NCBI GenBank assembly: GCA_004352715.1
Contig: SCFE01000052.1
Location: forward strand, 889,884-953,883
From: Hofstenia miamia
Taxonomy: Eukaryota; Xenacoelomorpha; Acoela
DNA: 64,000 nucleotides
Reading direction: 5' to 3'
Every line of letters starts with the position of its first letter. Position 1 is the first letter of the stretch. The position numbers and the translations under genes were made by a program. This document shows, in pieces, positions 45,608-56,170 of the stretch. Below the pieces are notes generated by a model. It was not told where the DNA came from and did not search any database. It saw nothing but the letters and a program-made list of their open reading frames with translations.

Positions 45608-45763
45608 ATATATATATATATATATATATANNNNNNNNNNNTGCATATTCTGCCCTTCTCTATTGTTCTTCTGAGGAACACTATTTTCTCTTTCAGATGT
45701 CGCACTTATTTCTGTTGATGCGAAGTCCCGCGTTTTCTAGAATTGTTAACGTCCTTTCCAATN

Positions 45764-45795
<32 letters not shown>

Positions 45796-45830
45796 GTATA
45801 TTTATATATATGTATATATGTATATACTAG
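45608..45830. other. TA arrays with a 121-bp unplaced insert
   Basis: A TA array, an 11-base N run (45631-45641), 121 bases of non-repetitive sequence (45642-45762), a lone N, then a TA/CATATA array. The insert includes TTTTCTCTTTCAG followed by an open frame (MSHLFLLMRSPAFSRIVNVL), resembling an acceptor plus exon, but its placement is doubtful. Confidence 0.5.
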
Positions 45831-45849
45831 TTCTTGATGTATTCGTAAA

Positions 45850-46980
45850 CATCCTTAGTACATTTGTGATAATAATGCAAATCTCAATAGGATGCCTGTA
45901 TGCAAAAACCTTAAAGTATACTTTAAGAGTATACTGAAATTTGAATATTGCTTATCAAAAATCTAACCCGGCACGAGCAGTATGACAATAGAGAGAGTTA
46001 AGTAGATAAATACTTTTAATATCGACTGATTTTGATAAACTGTCTACTGTCACTAAATGCTTGCAAAATACATCCTATACTATACCGTTGGAAATCATTG
46101 CAATCTACACTGTTTACAACATGGACAACAAATAATTGAATGAATGAAGAAAGTTTTTTTCTGTATTTATATGCTAAATTTTTGTCCGATTTTTTAATAA
46201 GAGTGCACATTGAAATAATTATAATATCTTAAAAAAAAATTTGAAAAAAATATTAAAAACCTAATTCTTTGCATTACTTTGCACATGTTAAAAGAAATAT
46301 TGATTTCCACTGAAATGCTTCAAAAATTCGATAAATTTTGTACAGTATTTGACAATAAAAAATGCAATGTTGTCATAAAAAATATCAAAATTCTTGCTGA
46401 ACACATACATGATTTGTAAAAATCTAAAAAGCATTCCAAAAATTAACAATATAGGAAATGTGTATTAAATGTTTAAACATTGTTCACATGAGTTGGAGAA
46501 ATCAAAATGTTTGATTTTATATTTCTGGCGAAAAGCATTCAAAATTTAAGCGCATTGCAATCCATTAAATTGTATGATTGCTATATAGCAGCCTTCAATT
46601 GCATAAAAATATAATCAATGATTGTGACTCTATATTATTGAATAAGTTTTCCTAAATCCTGATAAAATGTAGCAAAAAATTCATCATTCACTTGCGTAGC
46701 AAATAGTTCTGGCTTCTGATTTAGCACTTTCCTTTTAAAAATGAGGTGTGTACAATATCTGGGGCAAGGTAAACAAGCAATATAGCCCACCAAATTGAAG
46801 ATTTATCGGGAGTAAACGTATTATGAAAATATGCCGAATGTGCTTAGCAAAAATTTATGTATTTATATAAATTCATATTTGAGTTATATATTGCACTTTT
46901 TGAAGGTAATTCACAAAAACATTGTCAGAACTGTTTCGAATTTTTTGCATATGCAATACCTACAAAACCTTAATAGATAG
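45850..46980. other. Intergenic, nothing recognised
   Basis: AT-rich, no supported feature. Confidence 0.4.
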
Positions 46981-46989
46981 GAAGCCTAA

Positions 46990-47338
46990 ATATATATATA
47001 TATATATATATNNNNNNNNNNNNNNNNNNNNNNNNNNNNNNNNNNNNNNNNNNNNNNNNNNNNNNNNNNNNNNNNNNNNNNNNNNNNNNNNNNNNNNNNN
47101 NNNNNNNNNNNNNNNNNNNNNNNNNNNNNNNNNNNNNNNNNNNNNNNNNNNNNNNNNNNNNNNNNNNNNNNNNNNNNNNNNNNNNNNNNNNNNNNNNNNN
47201 NNNNNNNNNNNNNNNNNNNNNNNNNNNNNNNNNNNNNNNNNNNNNNNNNNNNNNNNNNNNNNNNNNNNNNNNNNNNNNNNNNNNNNNNNNNNNNNNNNNN
47301 NNNNNNNNNNNNNNNNNNNNNNNNNNNNNNNNNNNNNN
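46990..47338. other. (TA)n then N gap
   Basis: A TA array to 47011 leads into an N run (47012-47338) that cuts off the 3' end of the minus-strand Penelope-like fragment. Confidence 0.95.
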
Positions 47339-47837
47339 GGATGTAAAAATTTTCTTCTCTTAGTTGATGTTTGTGCATAAAAATTTCAGATTTTAGGTGC
47401 CCATTCATATGTTCCTTAATTCTTGTACCCAGATGTCGCTTTGTTTCCCCGACGTATGATTTTTCACAATCATCACATTTATATATATAAACTAAGGAGG
47501 AAACTAAATTTTTTGGGATTTGATCTTTATTTAGAAACATATCTTTTGTTTTATATGATGTCAATATTGGAATGATCTTTGTTCTTTTTAATTTTGTATT
47601 CATTATTCTAATTTTTTTCTCTAAATTTTTTACTTGGTTTTCTATATAGGGAAGCCTTAAATAAACATCAGTCTTGGTTTCATCAATGCTTTTTTCGGGA
47701 ATGTGCATAGTGGTGTCATTTGAAAATAATGCAATAGAATATTTCTTGATCAATTTGTGAGAGTAACCGTTGCTTTCTAAAATGTTAAAAATTTTGTTAC
47801 CTGCAGATGTTAGATGTTGGTAATTTGAAGATATCAT
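47339..47837 (-). pseudogene. Penelope-like element, GIY-YIG endonuclease part
   Basis: Minus-strand open frame of about 166 residues. After a linker (SAGNKIFNILESNGYSHKLI) comes the nuclease LVYIYKCDDCEKSYVGETKR followed by HLGTRIKEHMNGHLKS. The GIY-YIG-type YIYKC..SYVGET core, the Cys-x2-Cys, the catalytic-type Arg and the x-EH motif are all present. No stop in the visible part. RT upstream is missing and the C-terminus is in the gap. This nuclease opens target DNA for Penelope-like retrotransposition. Confidence 0.85.
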
Positions 47838-47857
47838 TTTTACTCTATTAAATAAGA

Positions 47858-48281
47858 TGAAACCAAGACTGATGTATATTTAATGCTTCCCTATATAGAA
47901 AACCAAGTAAAAAAGTTAGGAAAAAATTAGAATAATGAATACAAAATTAAAAAGAACAAAGATCATTCCAATATTGACATCATATAAAACAAAAGATATG
48001 TTTCTAAATAAAGATCAAATCCCAAAAAATTTAGTTTCCTCCTTAGTTTATATATATAAATGTGATGATTGTGAAAAATCATACGTCGGGGAAACAAAGC
48101 GACATCTGGGTACAAGAATTANGAAATTTTTATGCACAAACATCAACTAAGAGAAGAAAATTTTTACATCCGACTAAGATCAGAACATCATAAAATAGGA
48201 GAAGCATTAATAATTAAACAATCAAACAAAGATCAATTATTGAATAAACAACTAAGCATGATATCATTGAACTTATTTTAA
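47858..48281 (+). pseudogene. Penelope-like element, inverted second copy to natural stop
   Basis: Begins in DETKTD, where the minus-strand copy is collinear, and carries the same nuclease LVYIYKCDDCEKSYVGETKR. A lone N at 48122 replaces about 29 bases found in the other copy. The frame beyond ends EALIIKQSNKDQLLNKQLS and stops at 48279-48281. The EAL-I-K....LN-Q ending is the usual Penelope C-terminus. Early frameshifts show it is dead. Confidence 0.8.
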
Positions 48282-48340
48282 GAGCATGCAATAGTAAAAT
48301 ATATAAAGTGTAGTCTATTGTAAATATATTTAGTTTTTTA

Positions 48341-48410
48341 CCGCATATTTGTACTGATGATGTTTTATATAAACGAAACCGGTCTATCCTTTTCATAGCG
48401 TCTATGCTAA
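48341..48410 (+). ncRNA. Degenerate hammerhead-ribozyme-like motif
   Basis: About 70 bases after the Penelope stop: CTGATGA (48354-48360), a 4-bp stem with 5-base loop (GTTT/AAAC, 48362-48374), GAAAC (48375-48379), a hairpin CTAT/ATAG (48384-48387 with 48395-48398), and GTC (48400-48402) at the cleavage position, followed by TATG able to pair with TGTA before the core. Hammerhead motifs are documented in Penelope-like elements. Faults: one extra U between the core GA and stem II, and an internal loop in stem III. Probably a decayed copy. Confidence 0.35.
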
Positions 48411-48415
48411 AAATG

Positions 48416-49250
48416 AATATATATATATATATATATCCGAAACATCAATTTTAGAATATATATGCTGTGAATTAAAGCAGTTCAATGTTATTTTCTATAT
48501 TCTGTTATCTGCTTAGCAATCAATCATAAATGTGTGTCAATTGAAGTTGAGTTAAAATTTAGAAAAAAATTTAGCACATATATATATATATATATCCAGT
48601 ATATATAACTATGCTTGTTGGTAAATTTATAAGGTTGATTAAATCTATTTTAGTTGGGTTGCAGACCCTTAGAATTTGCATGTTGCATAGAATAAAAACT
48701 CACTTTCTCACAAATTTCCTACAATACACAAACTAATCAAACAGAATTTAAATTTTTTCTCGTGTTAATAATTTCATTTACTGGGCTTTGTTTTTGCATG
48801 TGTCAAAAATTTTCTCTCATTAATATTAATGAACGTCGCGAGAATCAACAATTGCCTTTATCATTGTTTATAAAAAAGATTTAGTCACTACATAAAAAAA
48901 CAGTTTACAATTGTTGAAAATAGCAAATTCAACTCAACTTTTTAAGTAAAGCACTCGAAACTTCCCGAAAGCAAATCAAGAGTATTTGAAATTATACTTT
49001 AATTAATGCTAAATAACAACAACTTTAATAATAAAATTCACAAATATATCATGTATGAAATTATTTCCACAGTATTAATGATAAGATTCAAAAGCAATTT
49101 ATTGCTACAAGAAACTAGTACAAAAACTATAAACTACAAAAAGCTATTTACAAATACAGTACTGGCTATATAATATTAAAAGGTGTGTGTGAATTCCCGC
49201 GCCTGGGTATTTGCATTTTATACAAAATTTTTGAATAAATGTAGTGTATT
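48416..49250. other. Intergenic with two short (TA)n arrays
   Basis: TA arrays near 48418-48436 and 48578-48595, otherwise AT-rich with nothing recognised. Confidence 0.5.
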
Positions 49251-50735
49251 GTTGTCGCTATGTAGGCATTGTCTATTAAAAAGGAATGTTAGCAATTTCT
49301 TTCTAAATTTTTTGTAATTTTTTTCAAATTTAGTTTTTCTATTTAAGTTATTTCATAATTTAGTTTAATATACTGTCTTAAAAAAGAAATTGAGACTTGA
49401 CTAAATTTGAATTTAAATAATATTGATAACATATGCATTTGACTTTGGTAATAAGGAAATAATATTTTGTATTTTAATCGGTAATCTGATGCGTTGTCAT
49501 GTTTTTGTACAAAATTGATTATTTTAAAGAACCAATTGAAAGTTTTAGACAGGAGGATGCAATTAATATTTGTAAAGAGGAATGAGCGATATTGAAAGTG
49601 AATAGGCAGAGTGCATTTATTAATTGTTTGTGGTACGCATTTGAAATATTTCTGAGATGATAAAAGTCCCTAACTCCAGAAGCCATTTTTTTAATTTTAG
49701 CCATGAAGAATTGTTCGAAATTTAAATCATTGTCAATTTCAAAACCTAAATAGTTCGCTTTGTTTTATTGGTACATGATTTAATTTAAGTTCTATGTTTT
49801 TTGTAAGATTTCTGTTTGTCTTAGGGGAGAATATTATAAATTGTGTTTTTTCAATATTTACTTTCAATTGAATGTTTGAGAAATGTTTTTTTTAAATTTT
49901 TGATGTCATATTTTTTTAGTTACATTAAAGGCATTTATATCAGTACTTATAAGACAGGTATCATCTGCATATCGATAAATTTTGCTGCTTTTACCTGTTG
50001 AGTTATATCATTGACGTAGTTTGCAAATAGAATAGGTCCGAGAACTGTGCCCTGTGGAACCCCACGGTCCGTTATAATATATTTTGATTTTTTACCATTA
50101 AGTATAACTCCTTGCTGTCGATTTCAAAGGAAAGTCATTATTAAGTTAACAGATTTGTAATCAAAGTTATAATAAATTAATTTGTCCCTTAATATGTCAA
50201 AATTCATTCAGTTAAAGGCTTTGCTCAAATCAACTAGTACAACACAAAAACATTTGTTTAGGGTTAAATTAGATTTTATTTGTTCTGGTATTGATAAAAT
50301 TGCATCTTGAGTTCTATAACCATTACGAAAACCAAATTTGTTTTTTTGAATGAATATTTTCAGATATCAAATATGCATTTATTTGATTATTTAATAATTT
50401 TTCAAATAGTTTACTAAAGAGATGGCCAATGCAAATGGGCTTATAATTTTGTGCGTTTAGAGGGTCGCCTTTTTTATATATAGGGCTTATGTCTGATTTC
50501 TTAAATATATTCGGGAATTGATTATCAATAATGCATTGGTTAAATGCGAATAGTAGATTTTCACTAAAGATATGAAAATGCCGCTTAATAATAAAGATTG
50601 GAAAATTATAGGATGCAGTTGATTTATTTGTGTCTAAATTTTTTATTATAGTTTCTAGTTCATTTGCATTTACGAGTCTAAAATAAAAGTATGTTCTTCC
50701 TGGGAATATTGGGGAAAATTGAAATTGCCAAGTTC
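49250..50735 (-). mobile_element. LINE family C, linker to C-terminus
   Basis: Minus strand, several frames: [10 protein letters not shown] and VNANELETIIKNLDTNKST (50610-50735), YKKGDPLNAQNYKPI and HLFSKLFEKLLNNQINAYL (50370-50500), motif B RGVPQGTVLGPILFANYVND (50000-50090), motif C RYADDTCLIS (about 49945-49975), YLGFEIDNDLNF (49720-49760) and VRDFYHLRNISNAYHKQLIN (49590-49680). Motif C is kept but many stops and shifts make it dead. Jockey/CR1-like RT. Confidence 0.75.
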
Positions 50736-50749
50736 CTTAAATGTTGTAT

Positions 50750-51244
50750 TTAGGAGATACTTCGTGGTGAATTGAGAAAGATTTTGAAGACTAGAATAAC
50801 ATTGAATTTATTAATAGAGAGACGGTATAAGGCTACATTAAATCTAGTGATAAATATGATTTGTAGAGCGGAATGGTTACAGACTGAAGTAATTTCTAGG
50901 AAATAGATGAACGCAGAGTGAATTTTCGATGGATTAAAGATACAAGATGATTGATGTTCTGTTGAAATTGTTTGATGTCGGTAGATTTTAGTACATAAAT
51001 GATGCCTGTATTTATAAAGACGGAGTTGATGTGCGTTGTAGGATAACTCTGGATCTTCTGATAGAGTTGATGAGAGTTGTGACCAGGATGTGAATGAATT
51101 GTTGTTGTTTGATTTGAAAAGAGATTGTGAGAATGGACATACTTCAAGATACTGCTTCCAATGATGAGAAAGGTTTTTCCGGGATTGATAGATTTTACAG
51201 ATAAACGAGGCTTGAGATGTGCAATGTAACAAATTTTGGATCAA
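50750..51244 (-). other. Open frame of unknown nature beside LINE C
   Basis: A 164-codon minus frame, rich in Ser, His and Asn (NNNNSFTSWSQLSSTLSEDPEL), just upstream of the LINE. A second overlapping minus frame is also open. No domain recognised. Could be the LINE's ORF1/2 junction or chance. Confidence 0.25.
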
Positions 51245-51340
51245 ATGAATTATTCTGGCTTTCCATCAAAAAAGGCGCTCGATACTATGGAAAATCGGAA
51301 ATTGCGGGTGGTGCATACAAAACCAATAGCTAGAGCCCGT

Positions 51341-51366
51341 ATGTATATATATATATATATATATAT
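51341..51366. repeat. (TA)n microsatellite
   Basis: Short uninterrupted TA array. Confidence 0.9.
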
Positions 51367-51395
51367 ACATAATTTCATAAAAGTTTAATGTTCGT

Positions 51396-51560
51396 ACATT
51401 CTTTCTTTTGGCTTAGCCAACGTATGAGACATCACAATCATTACACTGATATTTTCATACGACTGATGATTCCAAAGACAATGGGGATGCTTCATTATTT
51501 TTAAAATGTTTAAAAGATGTTAACGTTTATATAATTTTCAACTTCTAGATAGTGTTTGGA
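51396..51560 (-). pseudogene. Decayed Penelope-like GIY-YIG fragment
   Basis: Minus frame reads ESSVV, stop, KYQCNDCDVSYVG, stop, AKRKN. This is the YKC..C..SYVGETKR core of the Penelope nuclease with two nonsense changes, one at the Glu-Thr position. Only about 40 residues remain recognisable. Confidence 0.65.
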
Positions 51561-51569
51561 AATGCTAGC

Positions 51570-52460
51570 CTATCATATTTTTATTGTTGTCAGTGTTATA
51601 ATGACAAATTTACACCATTTTCAAATTTAAATATCCAATCCAGCGTATGTAATTGGCACTCATATTTCAAGAAAAAAAATGGAATAGGCATAATGATTCA
51701 ATTTTTAATTGTTTTTCAATCATATTAAAGCAAAAATTAGCCATATAAGTTAGTTTGTGTTATATTTCTACAAACTTTTTAAAGCTAAAATAAATTCACT
51801 ATGACGAAAAGAAAGAGCTTTTATAGATATAGATAGCTAAGTGTTTAGTCATATAGCAAAATGACATTTTTCCCAGTTTTCGGGACCTGAAGAAGATGTT
51901 AAATATAAAATTTGTATGGAGTGTGGCATATTTTCAAGGACTACCGTTGATGTACAAAGAGTCATCTAGCATTTCTTTTAAAAGTATAGAAGACAAGAAA
52001 ACAAACTTTTCAAATTTGCAAGATAATTGAGGCAGCGGCAAGGCTGAGAGGGATTAGGAGATTATAACCCCCAAATGCAACAGCCAACCCCCTAAGAAAT
52101 AATAAACACAATATAGCCAGCCCCAATATTAATAAATGAGCTTTTAAAATACATTTGCATAGATTTTTGTCAATAATGTGATTAACACATTTATAAATAT
52201 ATNNNNNNNNNNNNNNNNNNNNNNNNNNNNNNNNNNNNNNNNNNNNNNNNNNNNNNNNNNNNNNNNNNNNNNNNNNNNNNNNNNNNNNNNNNNNNNNNNN
52301 NNNNNNNNNNNNNNNNNNNNNNNNNNNNNNNNNNNNNNNNNNNNNNNNNNNNNNNNNNNNNNNNNNNNNNNNNNNNNNNNNNNNNNNNNNNNNNNNNNNN
52401 NNNNNNNNNNNNNNNNNNNNNNNNNNNNNNNNNNNNNNNNNNNNNNNNNNNNNNNNNNNN

Positions 52461-52492
<32 letters not shown>

Positions 52493-53405
52493 GTTGTTTA
52501 GAATTCATGGTAATTTATATATGGCGCGTTCTTACAAGAGCTCTTTTAAATTTTATTGATTTGAAAAAACTCAATATATAATAGTAGTAAGCCCTACTTA
52601 TAAATATTGCGTTTGGAAAAAAATTGTCTTTATGCTTTTTTCAAACATTGTATAAAAATATGTATATTTGTGAGCAATGACGGTTTCACTACAAGTTTTA
52701 GTTCATTTAAAAATGAATTTTGAGTAGTGTTTTCCGCTGTGTTAAGCACACTAAAGCTGTTTCAACTACATCGAAAACCTTTAGCAAATAAAAAATTTTT
52801 TTGAATTACATGAGTGTCGAAGTAGTTGATTTAAATGTTTTTCCTTGTACAATATCTGTCTAGACTACATTGAAGCTCAATGTAATTGGATGTCAAAGTG
52901 CCTAAATTTAGTCGGTTAAATGAATTGTTCATTGTATGCTATCAAATCTATTTTTGTTAGGTATTCATAAAATCTTAAAATTTGAAATTATTCGTAAAAA
53001 GAAAGACAGTCTGCGACATTTTAAATGCATTCAATATTCTGTTTAAAAGCATTGTTTATTCAATTGCAATATTCATACATGAAAATAGTTTTTTAAAAAA
53101 GCATAGTACTTGTAGTTCAAAAATCGAAAGCCGTATTTAAAGTGAGAGCTTAAAAGCTTTTTGAAGTTGTAATGATTTTAATGGCGACTATTTGTAGTGA
53201 TTAAAGCTTCCTATAAAATCATTAGATATTTTTAAAGTTCTGTAGATGCAAAAAATCATTTTTCAGATTTTGCTATGATTAGTAAGGAAGAATCACATAC
53301 GCACGTTAAAAGTTTTGACGCAAAAAAGTTATTTTCAATAAAGGAATGCCATGAATAATTTGGCAGGGCCACTAATGATATTTTATCCTTTATATATAAA
53401 TACAG
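51570..53405. other. Intergenic with a TA-flanked N gap
   Basis: Includes an N run (52203-52460) followed by a TA array to 52491. Otherwise AT-rich with nothing recognised. Confidence 0.5.
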
Positions 53406-53408
53406 CAT

Positions 53409-53957
53409 TGTGCATAATAGTTCAGACTAATGTTTTTCACATTAACGTTGTTCTCTTCGTTGTTACCGGTACTTTGAAAGTGTGAATGCTTAATTTCAGA
53501 GTTTACCTGTTAACATTTAGGTCTAAGCGTACCCTTTTTAACAATTACTGAGCAATTATATCATTATTCACCGTGAAATGCGTTGTAAAACTATTTCAAT
53601 TGAAATACGAAAAATAATAGTTTCAAAATTTCTGGAAAAAATTACACAAAAAAATTGCGAATTTCTTCAATTATTAAAGCAAACAGTATCTTTAAATTAT
53701 TCCACATTATAAAAGAACCGGTCAAATTGGGTGATTAGCAAAACCAGGTGCCCTTCTAAACCAACGGGCAATTCCCAAGCAAATTCAGCATGTCTTTCCA
53801 GAGTTTGTCCGCGTTTGACGTCGAAGCCGTTGAAAGTAGACTGGATAAATGGATATCTTGTGCATTAATCCCCACTTCACCGAATTTTAAACAAATATGG
53901 GCCTTATGGTAGTTTAAAATTGGAATTATTTAATTAGTCCGAACTATTATGCACATT
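53409..53957. mobile_element. MITE-like element with TGTGCATAATAGTTC inverted ends
   Basis: TGTGCATAATAGTTCAGACT (53409 on) and, reverse complemented at the right end, TGTGCATAATAGTTCGGACT: one mismatch in 20. The interior 53700-53900 is GC-richer with several short open frames (plus FDVEAVESRLDKWISCALI; minus FDVKRGQTLERHAEFAWELP) that I cannot place. Size, ends and lack of a long frame suggest a non-autonomous DNA transposon. The target duplication is not clear. Confidence 0.65.
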
Positions 53958-54224
53958 CATCTTCAAAATGGAAGTAATGAATGTATATGTTTTCAATGAT
54001 GTTACTGCAAACATAGATTAAAATGGACATAAATGTTGCTAAACTGTACACTATGTGAGCTCAATTTTTTTAAAGGTCAGTAATTTACGTCATTGGACTA
54101 AATGATTTGATTTGAATTATCTGGATTAGTACGAAAAATCCTCAGTGGTAAATGTTAGACAGTTTTTCACGATGAAAATCAGCATTTGGTGTAAATTAGT
54201 GAGAGACACTATGACTTCAACATG

Positions 54225-54310
54225 GACGCGAACCCGACCCGATAAGCTAAGCACATCAAATGATTGACAATAGAGAGTGACATCATGTGCCCGATTAGCC
54301 CCGCCCCGAT
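54225..54310 (-). repeat. GGGTCGGGTT iterated repeat (partner of 35515-35840)
   Basis: On the minus strand CATTTGATGTGCTTAGCTTA is followed by TCGGGTCGGGTTCGCGTCC, almost the words at 35515-35700 but in a different order. Next to it is a GCCCCGCCCCGA patch. Confidence 0.55.
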
Positions 54311-56170
54311 TTTCACTCTATAGTGTAAACTAAATTTGTGTAATTGTCTTCACATACTTTAACCTTAATTAAACTTAACAAAAGTTTTCATTTTTGCGAG
54401 AAACCCAAGTTAAACATTTGTCAAATCTGAAAAATTGGGTAAAAAGCATTTGTCCACAAAAATGATAACTAAAAAAGGTTGTATTGGATATCATAAAAAT
54501 TCAATATCCTAATAATTGACAATTTTTAGACTTTTTCTTGAAAATTAGCAAAATATTAAATCCTCAAAATTTTATTATTTCAATGACTGATATGCAGCTC
54601 TAGTTTAAAAAAGGTTGAATAATTTGCAAATAACATCCATCAACTCTATTTGCCGCTTATTATATTGTTCTTGTATAATCTTTGAAAAGTAAATGTCTAA
54701 TAGCATCATAATAAAGTCAATTAAATATAATTATTATTAACAAGCGCCTTTCGAATAGTAAACTTGATAAATAGAAAATTACAACTCGTACTAATTTCAG
54801 TTGCTTCATTATACACAAAAATAGCAATATTTTTTCGCACTTTTAATAAATTGCTTTAAAAATAGAAATATATAAATAGAACACTTAAGCCCGGACAACT
54901 ATTACTCCATTCTCTTATAGTATTAGCGCTTGAATATAATGCAACCTATTGATGTTTGCATTCCCACGGAATTATTTTAAAATGGAAGTTTGTTTTCCAA
55001 TGTGTTCTCAGACGACTTAAGTGATTTACAAATTTTAAGTAATAGGGATTAATGTATATCTCCTAATTATTTACAAGTGAAATTTTACGAATGAATAGTT
55101 TAGGATTTAATGCACATAAATTTTCTAATAGAATTCAAGAATATGGGATTTGGTTAAATTAATCTATTCAAGTGTAATTACAATTTATAAGCACTCAGAT
55201 TGAAAAAAAAATTGAGGAAATATCAATCAGAATCAGTTAATGTGAATTTGAACTTTCGTGACCCAAGACTTTATATGGCCTCATTTTAAATTGTTCTAAG
55301 TAAATGTTCCTTATTTAAGATTGGGTTACAAATTCTTTTTCGAATTTAAAATTCAGTTCAATTCAAATCAAATTTATTTGAATAGCAATCAAAGTCTTCA
55401 CTGACCTAATAAATCTAATGCCATGATATTTTATATATGCATACATGTATATATGTTTTCCCTATTGAATGACTAATCCATGAAATTGTCGGTTAAATAT
55501 AACATGAGATATCTCAACAAAAACAAACAAATTTAACTCAAAATTAAACGGATATTTTATAACCAAAATAGTTTAAGTAACATATTCTAAATTTATTTTC
55601 TCGATTAATGTTCAAGGAAAAACGGAAATTCAATCCAAAAGTAATTTTCTTACAGTTTTTAAGTTCTTTGCTTTAAAGAGAACCTTTTTCGGCCAAAAAT
55701 AACACTATTTTCTGGCTATACAAAGATTCATGATATAAAACACTAAAGTAGAGGGAATATATATACATGTACAGATCGACGTGCATGTTTCTCGGTAATT
55801 GTAATCGAATTGATTATATATTGATACTGAGTGATTAAATTTCTCTTATGTATTACCTTGTCAAATGTTCAGATAGTATATATACTTTTATATACTTTGT
55901 TTGTTTCCCAAAAACTTTTAATACGTATCATTTTGAGGCATTTCTATTGATTTTGATGAAATGATTAACATAAATGTTTAAAACAGGAATTTTCTAGTTT
56001 TCTATAAATTTTTACTTCTCTCCTTGGCTTCCGCGCAAATACATGTAATTTTCCTCAATAATAACAGTAAATGACAGAGGAATTGTTAAGAGATGTGATA
56101 AACTCTTTCAAAATATAATTTAAACTCTCACATTCAGCTACATAATAAAGATTGAGGTATATATTTTTTG
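54311..56170. other. Intergenic, nothing recognised
   Basis: AT-rich without long frames or repeats. Confidence 0.45.
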
